Positions 25,171 through 34,770 of a stretch of DNA of 64,000 nucleotides are shown here, in pieces (position 1 is the stretch's first letter; each line of letters starts with the position of its first letter). The position numbers were made by a program, and so were the translations under genes. Origin of the DNA: Flavobacterium jumunjinense (GTDB taxonomy: Bacteria; Bacteroidota; Bacteroidia; Flavobacteriales; Flavobacteriaceae). The notes below the pieces were generated by a model. It was given only the letters and a program-made list of their open reading frames with translations, searched no databases and was not told the origin of the DNA. The DNA lies in contig NZ_CP091285.1 in assembly GCF_021650975.2 (NCBI RefSeq), forward strand, positions 3,100,001 through 3,164,000, given 5' to 3'.

Positions 25171-26505
25171 TTATAAAATACCTCTAGCTTTAATTTCAAG
25201 GTATTTATTGATGGTGTCGAGTGTAAGGTTTTCGGGTTGTGTAAGTACCGAATAAATACCGTATTTACGAAGTTCGTTTACAATTAATCGTTTTTCGAAT
25301 GCAAATTTTTCAGCAATAACTTTGTCATATATTTCTTGTACGGTTTCAGCTTTCTTATTTATTAGATCATTCAATTCGGTATTGTTAAAGAAAACAATAA
25401 CTAATAAATGGTTTTTTGCAATTCCTTTTAAATAGGGTAGTTGTCTGTGTAGGCCGTCAAGAGTTTCGAAGTTGGTGTAGAGCATGATCAAACTTCTTTG
25501 GTTAACGTGTTTTTTGATGTCTACATACAATCGACTGAAATCACTTTCAAAATAGTCGGTTTTTATGTTGTATAAACTCTCCATGATTTGTTGCATCTGA
25601 CTCTGTCTTTTTTCTGCAACAACACGATTTTCTACTTTTTTTGAAAAAGTAAACATTCCTGCTTTGTCTTGTTTCTTAATAATTACATTAGACAAAACTA
25701 GGGTAGCATTTATAGCATAATCAAGTAAACTTAAACCGTTAAATGGCATTTTCATAACACGACCTTTGTCAATTGCCATATAAACGTTTTGCGATTTTTC
25801 ATCTTGAAATTGGTTCACCATTAATTGGTTGCGCTTAGCAGTGGCTTTCCAGTTAATCGTACGAATATCATCGCCTTGCACATACTCTTTAATCTGTTCA
25901 AACTCCATGGTGTGTCCAATTCTCCTTATTTTCTTTAATCCATATTGGAATAAGTTATTTGAAAAAGCCATTAAATCATACTTGCGTAATTGAATGTAAG
26001 AAGGATAGGTGGGCACCATTTGATCTTTATTGAACGTGTATCTTTTGGCAATTAAACGTAAAGGTGAAACAGCGTAAAAATTAAGGCTACCAAAAGAATA
26101 TTCACCACGTTCTGTTGGGCGAAGAAAGTATTGGTATTCGTCGTTTGACGAGGCTTTTACTTTTCGTTTTACTTCAAAATTTCGTTCTTGAAATTGAAAT
26201 GGAATTTCATCTATAATTTTAGCTACTATCGGAAAAGTATATTTGTTTTTTATCTTAATTATAATAGGATTTTCATCTCCATTAGATAATTTTTCGGGGG
26301 TAATTCTGCTTGCTTCTATTTTGTTTCCAAACCCAAATAATAATAAGACATCTATGGCTGTAAAGACTAATAATACATACAACAAATACCATGTTGCGTT
26401 ATAGAACATGGGAAAAAAATAAGCAACAACGAATAGGAATATGATTCCCATTAGGCAATAAAAAAAGAAATTATTGAGAAAGAGTTGTTTTATAAATTGC
26501 TTCAT
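25171..26505 (-). CDS. DUF58 domain protein of MoxR cluster
   Basis: The 444-residue protein has two N-terminal membrane helices (NFFFYCLMGIIFLFVVAYFF; ATWYLLYVLLVFTAIDVLLL), a beta-sandwich region (about 75-200) and the DUF58 motif QGDDIRTINWKATAKRNQLMVNQFQDE near 210-235, followed by a vWA-like fold (YMAIDKGR, SLIMLYTNFETL). DUF58 proteins partner MoxR AAA ATPases in chaperone-like or activation systems. It lies 64 bp downstream of the MoxR gene. Confidence 0.92.
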   Translation of the reverse strand: MKQFIKQLFLNNFFFYCLMGIIFLFVVAYFFPMFYNATWYLLYVLLVFTAIDVLLLFGFGNKIEASRITPEKLSNGDENPIIIKIKNKYTFPIVAKIIDEIPFQFQERNFEVKRKVKASSNDEYQYFLRPTERGEYSFGSLNFYAVSPLRLIAKRYTFNKDQMVPTYPSYIQLRKYDLMAFSNNLFQYGLKKIRRIGHTMEFEQIKEYVQGDDIRTINWKATAKRNQLMVNQFQDEKSQNVYMAIDKGRVMKMPFNGLSLLDYAINATLVLSNVIIKKQDKAGMFTFSKKVENRVVAEKRQSQMQQIMESLYNIKTDYFESDFSRLYVDIKKHVNQRSLIMLYTNFETLDGLHRQLPYLKGIAKNHLLVIVFFNNTELNDLINKKAETVQEIYDKVIAEKFAFEKRLIVNELRKYGIYSVLTQPENLTLDTINKYLEIKARGIL

Positions 26506-26569
26506 TCTTGTATTTGTTAGCTAACAATATTTTTATTCTTTTTGTTTACCAAAAAGTGTTTTCTAATTT

Positions 26570-27604
26570 TTATCTTGGAATCTCTACAGAATCGATAATC
26601 TGTTTGATAATTTCTGTACTTGTAATACCTTCCATTTCGCGCTCTGGTGTAACAACAACTCTATGTTGTAATACAGGAATAGCAGCTTCTTTAATGTCAT
26701 CTGGCGTAACAAAGTCACGATTCTTTAGTGCTGCAAAACCTTTAGAAGCATTTAAAATAGCAATAGATGCTCTTGGTGAAGCTCCTAAATATAAAAACGG
26801 ATTTTCACGTGTGTTTAAAACTATTTTAGCAATGTATTCTACTAAATTTGGCTCAATTAGAACTTGTTTTACCAATGCTTGAAATTCTAGAATATTACTT
26901 TTTGTAATTACTTGTGCAATGGTTGCCAATTTATCATTGTTTTGTAGCTCATTTTCTTTTTGAAGTATAGCAATTTCTTCTGATAAATTTGGATAATCGA
27001 TGTTTATTTTGAATAAGAAACGGTCTAACTGTGCTTCTGGAAGACGATAAGTTCCTTCTTGTTCAATTGGGTTTTGTGTAGCAATAACAAGAAAAGGTAA
27101 ATCTAACTTATAAGTATGTCCGTCAGCAGTAATTTGACGTTCTTCCATTACTTCAAACAAAGCAGCTTGTGTTTTTGCTGGAGCACGGTTAATTTCGTCA
27201 ATTAAAACAAAATTAGAAAATATTGGTCCTTTTTTAAATTCGAAACTCGATTTAGATAAATCAAACACAGAAGTTCCTATAATATCAGATGGCATTAAAT
27301 CGGGTGTAAACTGAATACGACTAAAATCTAAACTTAAGGTTCTTGATAGTAGTTTTGCAGTAATTGTTTTTGCAACTCCCGGAACACCTTCTAAAAGTAC
27401 GTGTCCGTTTGAAAGAATTGCAACAAGTAGTTGATCTATCATTCTAGATTGTCCAACAATTACTTTTGAAATTTCTGTTCTTATATTATTTACACTTTCT
27501 TGAAGCGGTGTTAAATTTAATCTAGATTGAAAATTTACATTTTCGTTTGTATTTTCAAACGTGTTTGTGTTTAATTCTTCGTTGTTTTTGAAATTATTTT
27601 CCAT
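26570..27604 (-). CDS. MoxR family AAA+ ATPase
   Basis: The 344-residue protein has the MoxR features: Walker A GVPGVAKT, RIQFTPDLMPSDIIGT, Walker B FVLIDEINRAPAKTQAALFE, sensor VIATQNPIEQEGTYRLPEAQLDRFLF and the C-terminal lid domain. MoxR ATPases act as chaperones or activators of a partner, usually through vWA/DUF58 proteins. It is the hub of the cluster spanning 25.2-32.3 kb; the N-terminal 30 residues are polar and Asn-rich. Confidence 0.95.
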   Translation of the reverse strand: MENNFKNNEELNTNTFENTNENVNFQSRLNLTPLQESVNNIRTEISKVIVGQSRMIDQLLVAILSNGHVLLEGVPGVAKTITAKLLSRTLSLDFSRIQFTPDLMPSDIIGTSVFDLSKSSFEFKKGPIFSNFVLIDEINRAPAKTQAALFEVMEERQITADGHTYKLDLPFLVIATQNPIEQEGTYRLPEAQLDRFLFKINIDYPNLSEEIAILQKENELQNNDKLATIAQVITKSNILEFQALVKQVLIEPNLVEYIAKIVLNTRENPFLYLGASPRASIAILNASKGFAALKNRDFVTPDDIKEAAIPVLQHRVVVTPEREMEGITSTEIIKQIIDSVEIPR

Positions 27605-27668
27605 ATTTTGTTTTTTTTATTGAACGCAGGCAATGCTGGTTTATATTTTATATCTAAAGTAATAAGTA

Positions 27669-28847
27669 CTATATATTTAATTTTTCGATTGCATTATTGA
27701 ACTCAACTAAATCTTTATCAGAACTATTGGTTTGGTTGCGATATTTTTTGATGAGTCGGATAATGTTTTCTATATCGGTTTTATTTTTACCTGTTTTCTG
27801 ATGCAGTCGATTGATAAAACTTTCATTTAAATCGAAAGTATCCATTAAGTACTCATTTCTGATTCTTTCAAGGAGAAACTTAATTTTTTTATCAATAATA
27901 TCTTGGTGGTTTCCTTCTTGATAGTACAGATTTCCAATTGTTTTTGTAAAATCGATAGTAGTATTTTTTAAAGGTTCTATTATAGGAATTACACGTTGTT
28001 TTCTTTTGGCATTAAAAAACATGAAAACAAATATACTGATGATTGCTATTTTCCAAGCCCAATTTAATGCGGGTTGACTAAATATATAATCCATTGGATG
28101 ATCTACGCTGTTGCGTGTTTCTTCTAAATACCAATATACTTTGTCTGTGTTAATATGCGACAATACTTGTTCTGCATATTTGTAGTTTTCTTTATCGAGC
28201 AAATAATAATTAGTGAATATTGCTGGTTGCGTATGAAAGTAAAACATTCCATTTTTATATGGAATTCGCACAAAGTTAGGATAAGAATCTTTATTGGTGT
28301 TTTTTTGATAGCCTAGGACAGTAGTTTTTGTACTATCGAAATCTTTAATATAAACATCATTAATCCCTTTTAGGTAATTATAACTTTCTTTGTCTTTTAT
28401 GGAGAACTGAAGTGTATCTGAAAAATTACTAGTATAACCGTAATCAAAGTTCAATGAGTCTTTCAAAATTTCTGGAAAGCTACTTGCGCTAATAAAAATT
28501 GAATTTCCGTGAGAAGCAAAATACAAAAGTTCCTCTGTGGATTCATCATCAATCATGAAACCTTCATCAATAAACAACATAGAGCCTTTAATACTGTAAC
28601 TACTATCGCTATAGGAATATTTATAATCTAGAAACTCATAGGGTGTGTTTCCAAACTTTTCAACTTCCTTATTTTTAAAGAAACCATCTATTTCTTGATT
28701 TAAAACATAAAGTCCGTATGGGATTTTATCTTTTATACTATAGGTTGGTGTCCAATCTATAGGTTTTGGTCTGTTAGCATCTATAGTTATTATTCCAACG
28801 AGAATAAGAACTAAAATAAAGATGTATATTTTTATACTTTTTGGCAT
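27669..28847 (-). CDS. DUF4350 domain protein
   Basis: The 392-residue protein has an N-terminal signal-anchor (IYIFILVLILVGIITI), an extracytoplasmic alpha/beta domain with the DUF4350 pattern (IPYGLYVLNQEI, SMLFIDEGFMIDDESTEELL), one membrane helix (WAWKIAIISIFVFMFF, about 265-285) and a cytoplasmic helical tail. It occurs in MoxR/DUF58 clusters and is thought to be an envelope component. It is 1 bp from the DUF4129 gene, so the operon is tightly packed. Confidence 0.85.
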   Translation of the reverse strand: MPKSIKIYIFILVLILVGIITIDANRPKPIDWTPTYSIKDKIPYGLYVLNQEIDGFFKNKEVEKFGNTPYEFLDYKYSYSDSSYSIKGSMLFIDEGFMIDDESTEELLYFASHGNSIFISASSFPEILKDSLNFDYGYTSNFSDTLQFSIKDKESYNYLKGINDVYIKDFDSTKTTVLGYQKNTNKDSYPNFVRIPYKNGMFYFHTQPAIFTNYYLLDKENYKYAEQVLSHINTDKVYWYLEETRNSVDHPMDYIFSQPALNWAWKIAIISIFVFMFFNAKRKQRVIPIIEPLKNTTIDFTKTIGNLYYQEGNHQDIIDKKIKFLLERIRNEYLMDTFDLNESFINRLHQKTGKNKTDIENIIRLIKKYRNQTNSSDKDLVEFNNAIEKLNI

Positions 28848-28848
28848 T

Positions 28849-29634
28849 CTATTTATCTTGTATTGCTTTTAAAAAGGCTGCTTCTGCTTTTGAAAAATCT
28901 TTTTCATTAATATCAAATTCACCATACCAGCTATAGTCATAGATGTAAGAAAGGTATTGAAAGCTTTCTTTTAGCTGTGTAGATTTAATTTCATATAGAT
29001 AATCGGAATTGGTTTTTTCAATGTCCCATTCGATTACTTCTTTATCTGTAAGCGATTTTAATAACCACAAATAATAATAACGAATGGTTAATCGATAATC
29101 ATTCTCTTGTTTTGATTTTTTGATAATCTCTTTAAAATCTATAGAATGAATGTTTTCTTCAACCATTTCAGAAACGGTAATTTTCTTTTTGTTTTTACCA
29201 AAAATCCATTGTCCTTCTTTTTTGATAATTAGTCTAACAATCATATAAATTACAAAACCCACAATTCCGTAGGCTATAATTTTCATTATAATTTCTAAAC
29301 CAGATATAGAACCATCAATATTACCAAGATCAAATAATCTAGAAATAAAATTGCCAACAGCTTTCCAAAAACGATCCCATGCAGACATTGTTTTCGTGTC
29401 TATTACAGTTTCATAAATGAAATCCTTGTCTTTGTATTTTTCTTGAAAATTAGGTTCGAAAGTTTTTGATTCTACTGTTAATACTTCTTTAGTGTAAGAA
29501 ATAGTATCAGTTGAAGTAGTATAATTCTCGTAGTCTAACAAACTTATTGTATCAATAGCCATTTCAGATTGAGATAATCCGATAGAAGTTATTAAAAGAA
29601 AGAGAAATAATAGTTTATTCTTCATTTTGTCCAA
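28849..29634 (-). CDS. DUF4129 domain protein
   Basis: The 261-residue protein has a signal peptide (LLFLFLLITSIGLSQS), a short extracytoplasmic region, one membrane helix (IIMKIIAYGIVGFVIYMIVRLII) and the cytoplasmic DUF4129 domain with YRLTIRYYYLWLLKSLTD and YIYDYSWYGEFDINEKDFSKAE. An in-frame ATG at 29625 is an alternative start giving a cleaner signal peptide. The domain recurs with transglutaminase and MoxR genes. The 5' end overlaps the next gene by 20 bp. Confidence 0.88.
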   Translation of the reverse strand: MDKMKNKLLFLFLLITSIGLSQSEMAIDTISLLDYENYTTSTDTISYTKEVLTVESKTFEPNFQEKYKDKDFIYETVIDTKTMSAWDRFWKAVGNFISRLFDLGNIDGSISGLEIIMKIIAYGIVGFVIYMIVRLIIKKEGQWIFGKNKKKITVSEMVEENIHSIDFKEIIKKSKQENDYRLTIRYYYLWLLKSLTDKEVIEWDIEKTNSDYLYEIKSTQLKESFQYLSYIYDYSWYGEFDINEKDFSKAEAAFLKAIQDK

Positions 29635-30550
29635 TTAAATCGATGTCACTTTTAATACTATGGCTTTCTTCTTCATCTTTAACACTGTAATAGATAACTC
29701 CTTGATTTACGAAAATTAAGTTTTGAAGTGTAAAACTAGATATAGTGTAAACAATCATAAGGATATTCATTGCAATCATAATTGCAGAGTAAGGTTCTGC
29801 GCTTTGAGATTCTGTATCAATAGATGCCATAAAGCCTGCAATAGTAATGATATAAGGAACAAATGAAAAAATACCTACAATCATTTGTACTATAATGTAC
29901 ATTATTACTGTTGAACCAATTATTGGCCAAAATTTCATTTTTAATAGGTTAAAACCATTTCCTAAAGATTGAAAATAACCATTTTCTGTTGTTATATAAT
30001 CATAATAGCATAAAATCATCCAACTCATTAAAGCAGGACCAACGATTAAAAGTAAAGGTATTCCAATGATTATTATTGTTAAGAGAAACATTATTCCCAT
30101 TAGGATGAAAATTAGCGGAATCATAACAACTAAAGAGGCTAAAAAAAAGATAATTGTTCTTCCAGCTTTTTCTTTCATTATTGCTATAATGCTTTCTGTA
30201 GTAATTGTTTTTTTCTCGGCTACTAATTTTAAATAAGCAATAGGGTAGGTATAGTTTATTAAACTAGCAAGCATGACTATTAAGAAAAGGAAAATTCCAA
30301 GACCAATAAAAATTCCTAAATTGCTATTTAGAAACAATGCCATTCCATCCGAATTATTTCTGTTTGCATTAGAAAACATTCCTTCAAAGAATATGCTTGT
30401 AAAGAAATATAGTGTGGCAACAAGAAGTAACAGAACAATTCCATTAATAATGAAATAATTCTTAAAATAACTTTTACCTTCAATTTTTAAAAAATCAAAA
30501 GTATCTCCAACAAATTCACTAAAACCCCTTTTTTTATATAATTGAAACAT
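29615..30550 (-). CDS. Polytopic membrane protein of MoxR cluster
   Basis: The 311-residue protein has about six membrane helices (for example GIVLLLLVATLYFFTSIFF, FIGLGIFLFLIVMLASLINY, and several later) and an N-terminal amphipathic part KKRGFSEFVGDTFDFLKIEG of the kind preceding glycerophosphoryl-diester-phosphodiesterase-type membrane domains. No substrate or fold name is certain. It overlaps both neighbours in the operon (20 and 17 bp), which ties it to the MoxR cluster. Confidence 0.75.
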   Translation of the reverse strand: MFQLYKKRGFSEFVGDTFDFLKIEGKSYFKNYFIINGIVLLLLVATLYFFTSIFFEGMFSNANRNNSDGMALFLNSNLGIFIGLGIFLFLIVMLASLINYTYPIAYLKLVAEKKTITTESIIAIMKEKAGRTIIFFLASLVVMIPLIFILMGIMFLLTIIIIGIPLLLIVGPALMSWMILCYYDYITTENGYFQSLGNGFNLLKMKFWPIIGSTVIMYIIVQMIVGIFSFVPYIITIAGFMASIDTESQSAEPYSAIMIAMNILMIVYTISSFTLQNLIFVNQGVIYYSVKDEEESHSIKSDIDLIGQNEE

Positions 30551-31514
30551 TTTTTGCTTTTAATTTTTTATTTACGATGAATGGATATATTAGATAATAA
30601 AAACTAATTATCCCTAAAGTAGTTAGTATTATTCCAACACTTAATACCTTAGGCATGTCTATAGAATATCGGGTAATAAATCCTTCTAGAAAACCTGCGA
30701 TTAGCGTAAAAGGCATTGTGCTTAGGAAAATTTTAAACGTATTTTTAAAACCTATCTTAAAAGAGTTAAATCGTGAAAATGTTTTAGGAAATAATATACT
30801 TGCTCCTAAAGCAAAACCTGCTCCAGCTTCTATTACCATGGCAAAAATTTCCATAGAACCATGTATCCAAATTCCTCGAACACTTTCCCAAAAAACACCT
30901 TGTTGATAGAAAAATGTTTGAAAAGACCCAAGCATAATACAGTTTTGAAGAAGAACCCAAAAGGTTCCTATTCCTAAAAATATTCCAAACAAATAGGATA
31001 ATGCTCCAACTTTTAAATTATTAAGAGTTATACCTACAAAGCTTCCCCAATTACTTCCACTTTTATAAACAGCTACAGGATTTCCATCTTTAATGTTTTC
31101 TAGCGTCATGTTTACATAATGATCGCCTAAAATTACTCTAACGAAAGAATCATCGTTTTTTGCAGAAACAACACCAATTGATGTTAAGAGGATAAAAATG
31201 ATAAACGCATAAAAAATATAGCGTCTGTACTCATAAACAAGAAGAGGTACTTCGGTTTTAAAGAAATAAACCAAACGATTTGTGTCTTCTCTTTTTGTTT
31301 TGTAAATTTTTTGATAAGTCTGCGAAGCTAAATGATTTAAGTAAATAACAGTCTTACTTTTAGCGTAATATGTTTGTGCATATGCTAAATCATTTACCAA
31401 ATGAATATATAAACTTGCTAATTCATCAGGATTTTTCTTAGATTTACCGAAAATTGCTTGCTCAAATTCAAGCCATTTTTCTTTATTTTGTTTTATAAAT
31501 GCTACTTCTCTCAT
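30534..31514 (-). CDS. Stage II sporulation protein M (SpoIIM)-like membrane protein
   Basis: The 326-residue protein has an N-terminal cytoplasmic part (about 1-95), several membrane helices and the SpoIIM-type core: NNLKVGALSYLFGIFLGIGTFWVLLQN, WIHGSMEIFAMVIEAGAGFALG and LSTMPFTLIAGFLEGFITRY. In non-sporulating Bacteroidota it accompanies RDD, MoxR and DUF58 genes and its role is unknown; in Bacillus SpoIIM binds the peptidoglycan-remodelling machinery. It starts 21 bp from the divergent RDD gene. Confidence 0.9.
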   Translation of the reverse strand: MREVAFIKQNKEKWLEFEQAIFGKSKKNPDELASLYIHLVNDLAYAQTYYAKSKTVIYLNHLASQTYQKIYKTKREDTNRLVYFFKTEVPLLVYEYRRYIFYAFIIFILLTSIGVVSAKNDDSFVRVILGDHYVNMTLENIKDGNPVAVYKSGSNWGSFVGITLNNLKVGALSYLFGIFLGIGTFWVLLQNCIMLGSFQTFFYQQGVFWESVRGIWIHGSMEIFAMVIEAGAGFALGASILFPKTFSRFNSFKIGFKNTFKIFLSTMPFTLIAGFLEGFITRYSIDMPKVLSVGIILTTLGIISFYYLIYPFIVNKKLKAKNVSII

Positions 31515-31535
31515 GAGGTGCTAAAATAGAAAATT

Positions 31536-32276
31536 ATGTCACAATTAACTATAACTACTACACAAAATGTTTCAATAAATTTTACAGCAGCGTCTGTAGG
31601 AGAAAGAATGCTAGGATTGATCCTTGATTTGCTAGTCATGATAGCCTATTCTATAGTGGTTGCTTTTATAATAGACGCTTCAGGGTTAGATAGTTATATT
31701 TTGTCTTTAGATTTTTGGTCTCAAACTGCAATATATATAATTGTTTATTTACCAATTATCTTTTACACAATCGTTCAAGAAAGTATTTTTGAAGGACAAA
31801 CTATTGGGAAAAGAATAATGAAGACTAAAGTGATAAAAATAGACGGTTATCAGGCGGGTTTTGGAGACTATTTAGTGCGATGGTTGTTTCGTTTAATAGA
31901 AATAATACCACCATTCGGTATTATTGGTTTGCTTGCTGTAATTTTTAGTGGTAAAAATCAAAGATTGGGAGATATGGTCTCAGGAACGGCAATAATTTCT
32001 TTGAAAAATAAGATAAATATTAATCATACTATTCTTCAAGAAGTAAACGATGACTATGTGCCTACTTATCCTTTGGTGATTAAATTATCTGATAATGATG
32101 TTCGAATTATTAAAGAAACTTTTGAAACTGCAGTTAAAAATAGAGACTATTCGACTTTAATAAAATTGAGAGAAAAAGTCATTTCTGTTACAGGAATAAA
32201 GAATCAATCAGGAAATGATCAGGATTTTATTAGAACATTACTAAAAGATTATAATTTTTACACACAGAATATGTAG
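31536..32276 (+). CDS. RDD family membrane protein
   Basis: The 246-residue protein has the RDD domain: FTAASVGERMLGLILDLLVM at helix 1 with conserved Arg/Asp, FEGQTIGKRIMKTKVI, and helix 3 around WLFRLIEIIPPFGIIGLLAVIF, followed by a cytoplasmic C-terminal domain of about 80 residues. It is divergent from SpoIIM with only 21 bp between the starts, so its promoter must overlap coding sequence. It belongs to the MoxR cluster by context. Confidence 0.9.
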   Translation: MSQLTITTTQNVSINFTAASVGERMLGLILDLLVMIAYSIVVAFIIDASGLDSYILSLDFWSQTAIYIIVYLPIIFYTIVQESIFEGQTIGKRIMKTKVIKIDGYQAGFGDYLVRWLFRLIEIIPPFGIIGLLAVIFSGKNQRLGDMVSGTAIISLKNKININHTILQEVNDDYVPTYPLVIKLSDNDVRIIKETFETAVKNRDYSTLIKLREKVISVTGIKNQSGNDQDFIRTLLKDYNFYTQNM

Positions 32277-32302
32277 TCAATTTTAAAGGGAATAGTAACT
32301 GA

Positions 32303-32839
32303 ATGAAAATCAAAAAGAATATAATTGGAATTTGTGGTAGCGCAAGTCAAAACTCGAAAAATCTTTTTATACTAAGATATTTATCTGAATATGGTAATTC
32401 TGATTTTAATTTTGAAATTTTAGATGATTTAACTGTATTACCTCATTTTAAAACAGAATATACTGATGAGAATGTACCTTTAGAAGTTGTTGCTTTTAGG
32501 AATAAAATTGCAAATGCAGATGGAATTATTATTTGTACTCCAGAATATGTTTTCAGTATTCCTAGTGGTTTGAAAAATATGATAGAATGGTTCGTGTCAA
32601 CAACTGTTTTTTCAGATAAACCAATAGGTTTAATAACTGCTTCATCAAGTGGTAATAAAGGACATGAAGAATTGAAGTTAATCATGAAAACTGTACAAAC
32701 AAAATTCATAGGAGAAACAACACTTTTAATTAACGGAATAAAAGGAAAAGTGAATGAAAATGGAGAAATATCTGACGTAAATACTGAAAAAGAATTGAAA
32801 ATATTCTATCAATCGTTTAAAGAACTAATAGAAAAATAG
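32303..32839 (+). CDS. NADPH-dependent FMN reductase family protein
   Basis: The 178-residue flavodoxin-fold protein has the FMN phosphate-binding IIGICGSASQNSKN near the N-terminus and the family motif CTPEYVFSIPSGLKNMIEWF (about 78-97). Such enzymes reduce FMN, quinones, azo dyes or metals using NAD(P)H in the cytosol. It follows the RDD gene by 26 bp and may share a transcript with it. It is convergent with the T9SS substrate gene (16 bp apart). Confidence 0.92.
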   Translation: MKIKKNIIGICGSASQNSKNLFILRYLSEYGNSDFNFEILDDLTVLPHFKTEYTDENVPLEVVAFRNKIANADGIIICTPEYVFSIPSGLKNMIEWFVSTTVFSDKPIGLITASSSGNKGHEELKLIMKTVQTKFIGETTLLINGIKGKVNENGEISDVNTEKELKIFYQSFKELIEK

Positions 32840-32855
32840 AGTGTTTTTCAAGATT

Positions 32856-34652
32856 TTACCTTGTCAAATATAAATACCCATTCAAAGGCTCTGGATAACT
32901 AGGATCGTTAAGGTAGAGTATATAAAAATAAGTTCCGTCTGGGGCATGTTTCGATCCAATTCCTTCTTCAATTTTACCTTTCCAATTGGGTTTGTTGTTG
33001 TCTCCTGTCCAAACAAGTTTTCCCCAGCGATTATAAATTTCAAGTTTAAAATCAACAAAAATATCTCTTAAACCATCAATAAAAAAAGAATCATTTAAGC
33101 CATCATTATTATCAGAAACAGCATTGTAAATAATTGGAGGACAATTTTCAGTTAACAAAGTGAATGATGTAATAGCAAAACAATCGTTATCTTCAATTCG
33201 TATAAAAATTTCTTTCGGAGTAGTTAATGCTTCATAATTTGAAGCATTAAAAATTGGATTAATTGCATTTATAGCATCATCATGACTTTCATAAAAAGTA
33301 GCCGAATGGGAAATATCTGTTTTTACTTCGTTTTCATATGCTGAAAAATCAAATATACCTCTAGTTAAACCTAAGTTACAACTCAAGACAGGGTTTAAAT
33401 CATTAAAATCGGGTGCAACTAATAACTCAATATTTATTGTATTGGTATTGTTGTTTTCTGCTAATTCAGTTACAATTCCAGTGCCATCTCCAATGTCATC
33501 TACTACAGCTAAAACAGTGAAATTAAGAGGTGTTGTTGAAGGAACGGTAATAATTGCACTTCCTGTTTCGTTGCCACCAATTGGAATTATATTTTGCGTC
33601 TGAGAAGTACCCACTAAAATTCCGTTAACATAGAAAGCAATTGGGGTATTGGATTGTAAATCGTTTGTACTATTTATATTTGAGACTGTATAGGTAATTG
33701 GAACTTCTCTTGAATCGCAAGTCACGTTAAAATCATTAAGTACTATAGTCGCATCAGGGAGTTGACTATTTAGTTTTGTAACAATGGCATTAATCATTAC
33801 ATAATCTTGCCCAGAAGTAAGCTCTATAGTAGCACTTGTATCTCCAATCGCTATATTGTTTTGAATATTATAAATATCCAAATCCATATTGTAAAGTTCG
33901 TTGGAGTTTGTAACAGTATTAGTTCCATTAAAAGCATTATTTGCAGGGTTTAATGGCGGATTACTTAAAATAGTTCCATTAATCCTTAAGGTTTCATTTA
34001 CAGCAAGTCCAGAATCGCCTTCCCAAGCTAAAAATCCAATTCGAGCATCTTGATTATCAATAACATTAAGAGCATCTAAATTTACAGTTAATAAATTCTG
34101 AACCTGCGAAACTACTTGCAAACCATCGTAAATATTTAATTGATTTAATGGTAATGCGTTATTTTGATAGACAACAATTATAGCCCAGCCCGCAAAATTG
34201 GTTCTGTTTTGGTAATGCAAATCAATAAAAGAAGTAACATCTAAATCAGAAACAGTATACGTTCCATTTCCAGTACTTTGTACAAAAGAAGTAATATCTG
34301 TAAATGCACTAAAAAAATTAAATTGTGTAAATAGAAGATTAGAGAAAGTTCGTTCCGCAGTAATATCTACACCATTCAATTTAATGTCGAAATCACCTGT
34401 TCCACAACCAGCCCAGTATAAATAAGCACGTTCAATAACATCACTAAAATCTAGAGTAAGATCTGCTGATGAACTTGTAAAGATTGAAGGACTTGGTTGA
34501 AAAGAGTTTTCTTGTGGGTTTAACGTATTTCCTACGAAAGTAAAATCATATCGTCCATTAATTTGGGTATACAATGATATATCTTGACCTATAGCAAGTA
34601 AAGGAAAAAAAATAATAAATAAGTAACCATAGAAAGTACTTTTTAGCTTCAT
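32856..34652 (-). CDS. T9SS type B sorting-domain secreted protein
   Basis: The 598-residue protein starts at ATG 34652, where a signal peptide begins (MKLKSTFYGYLFIIFFPLLA); a longer frame would add 11 polar residues before it. The body has a beta-rich N-terminal domain (about 30-300; AYLYWAGCGTGDFDIKLNG), CARDB-like immunoglobulin segments (about 300-410), and the C-terminal type B sorting domain (last about 85 residues: NDGLNDSFFIDGL, LEIYNRWGKLVW, GTYFYILYL). It should be secreted by the type IX system and surface-exposed or released. Confidence 0.93.
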   Translation of the reverse strand: MKLKSTFYGYLFIIFFPLLAIGQDISLYTQINGRYDFTFVGNTLNPQENSFQPSPSIFTSSSADLTLDFSDVIERAYLYWAGCGTGDFDIKLNGVDITAERTFSNLLFTQFNFFSAFTDITSFVQSTGNGTYTVSDLDVTSFIDLHYQNRTNFAGWAIIVVYQNNALPLNQLNIYDGLQVVSQVQNLLTVNLDALNVIDNQDARIGFLAWEGDSGLAVNETLRINGTILSNPPLNPANNAFNGTNTVTNSNELYNMDLDIYNIQNNIAIGDTSATIELTSGQDYVMINAIVTKLNSQLPDATIVLNDFNVTCDSREVPITYTVSNINSTNDLQSNTPIAFYVNGILVGTSQTQNIIPIGGNETGSAIITVPSTTPLNFTVLAVVDDIGDGTGIVTELAENNNTNTINIELLVAPDFNDLNPVLSCNLGLTRGIFDFSAYENEVKTDISHSATFYESHDDAINAINPIFNASNYEALTTPKEIFIRIEDNDCFAITSFTLLTENCPPIIYNAVSDNNDGLNDSFFIDGLRDIFVDFKLEIYNRWGKLVWTGDNNKPNWKGKIEEGIGSKHAPDGTYFYILYLNDPSYPEPLNGYLYLTR

Positions 34653-34770
34653 TATAAAGAAGTTGTAGTCGGATTTGAGTACCAATATAATAATTTATTT
34701 AATAATAATTAATAGATAGGCAGTTGAAGAATTAAAAAATTAGTAATTTTCGGCATTAATTCTACTATTT

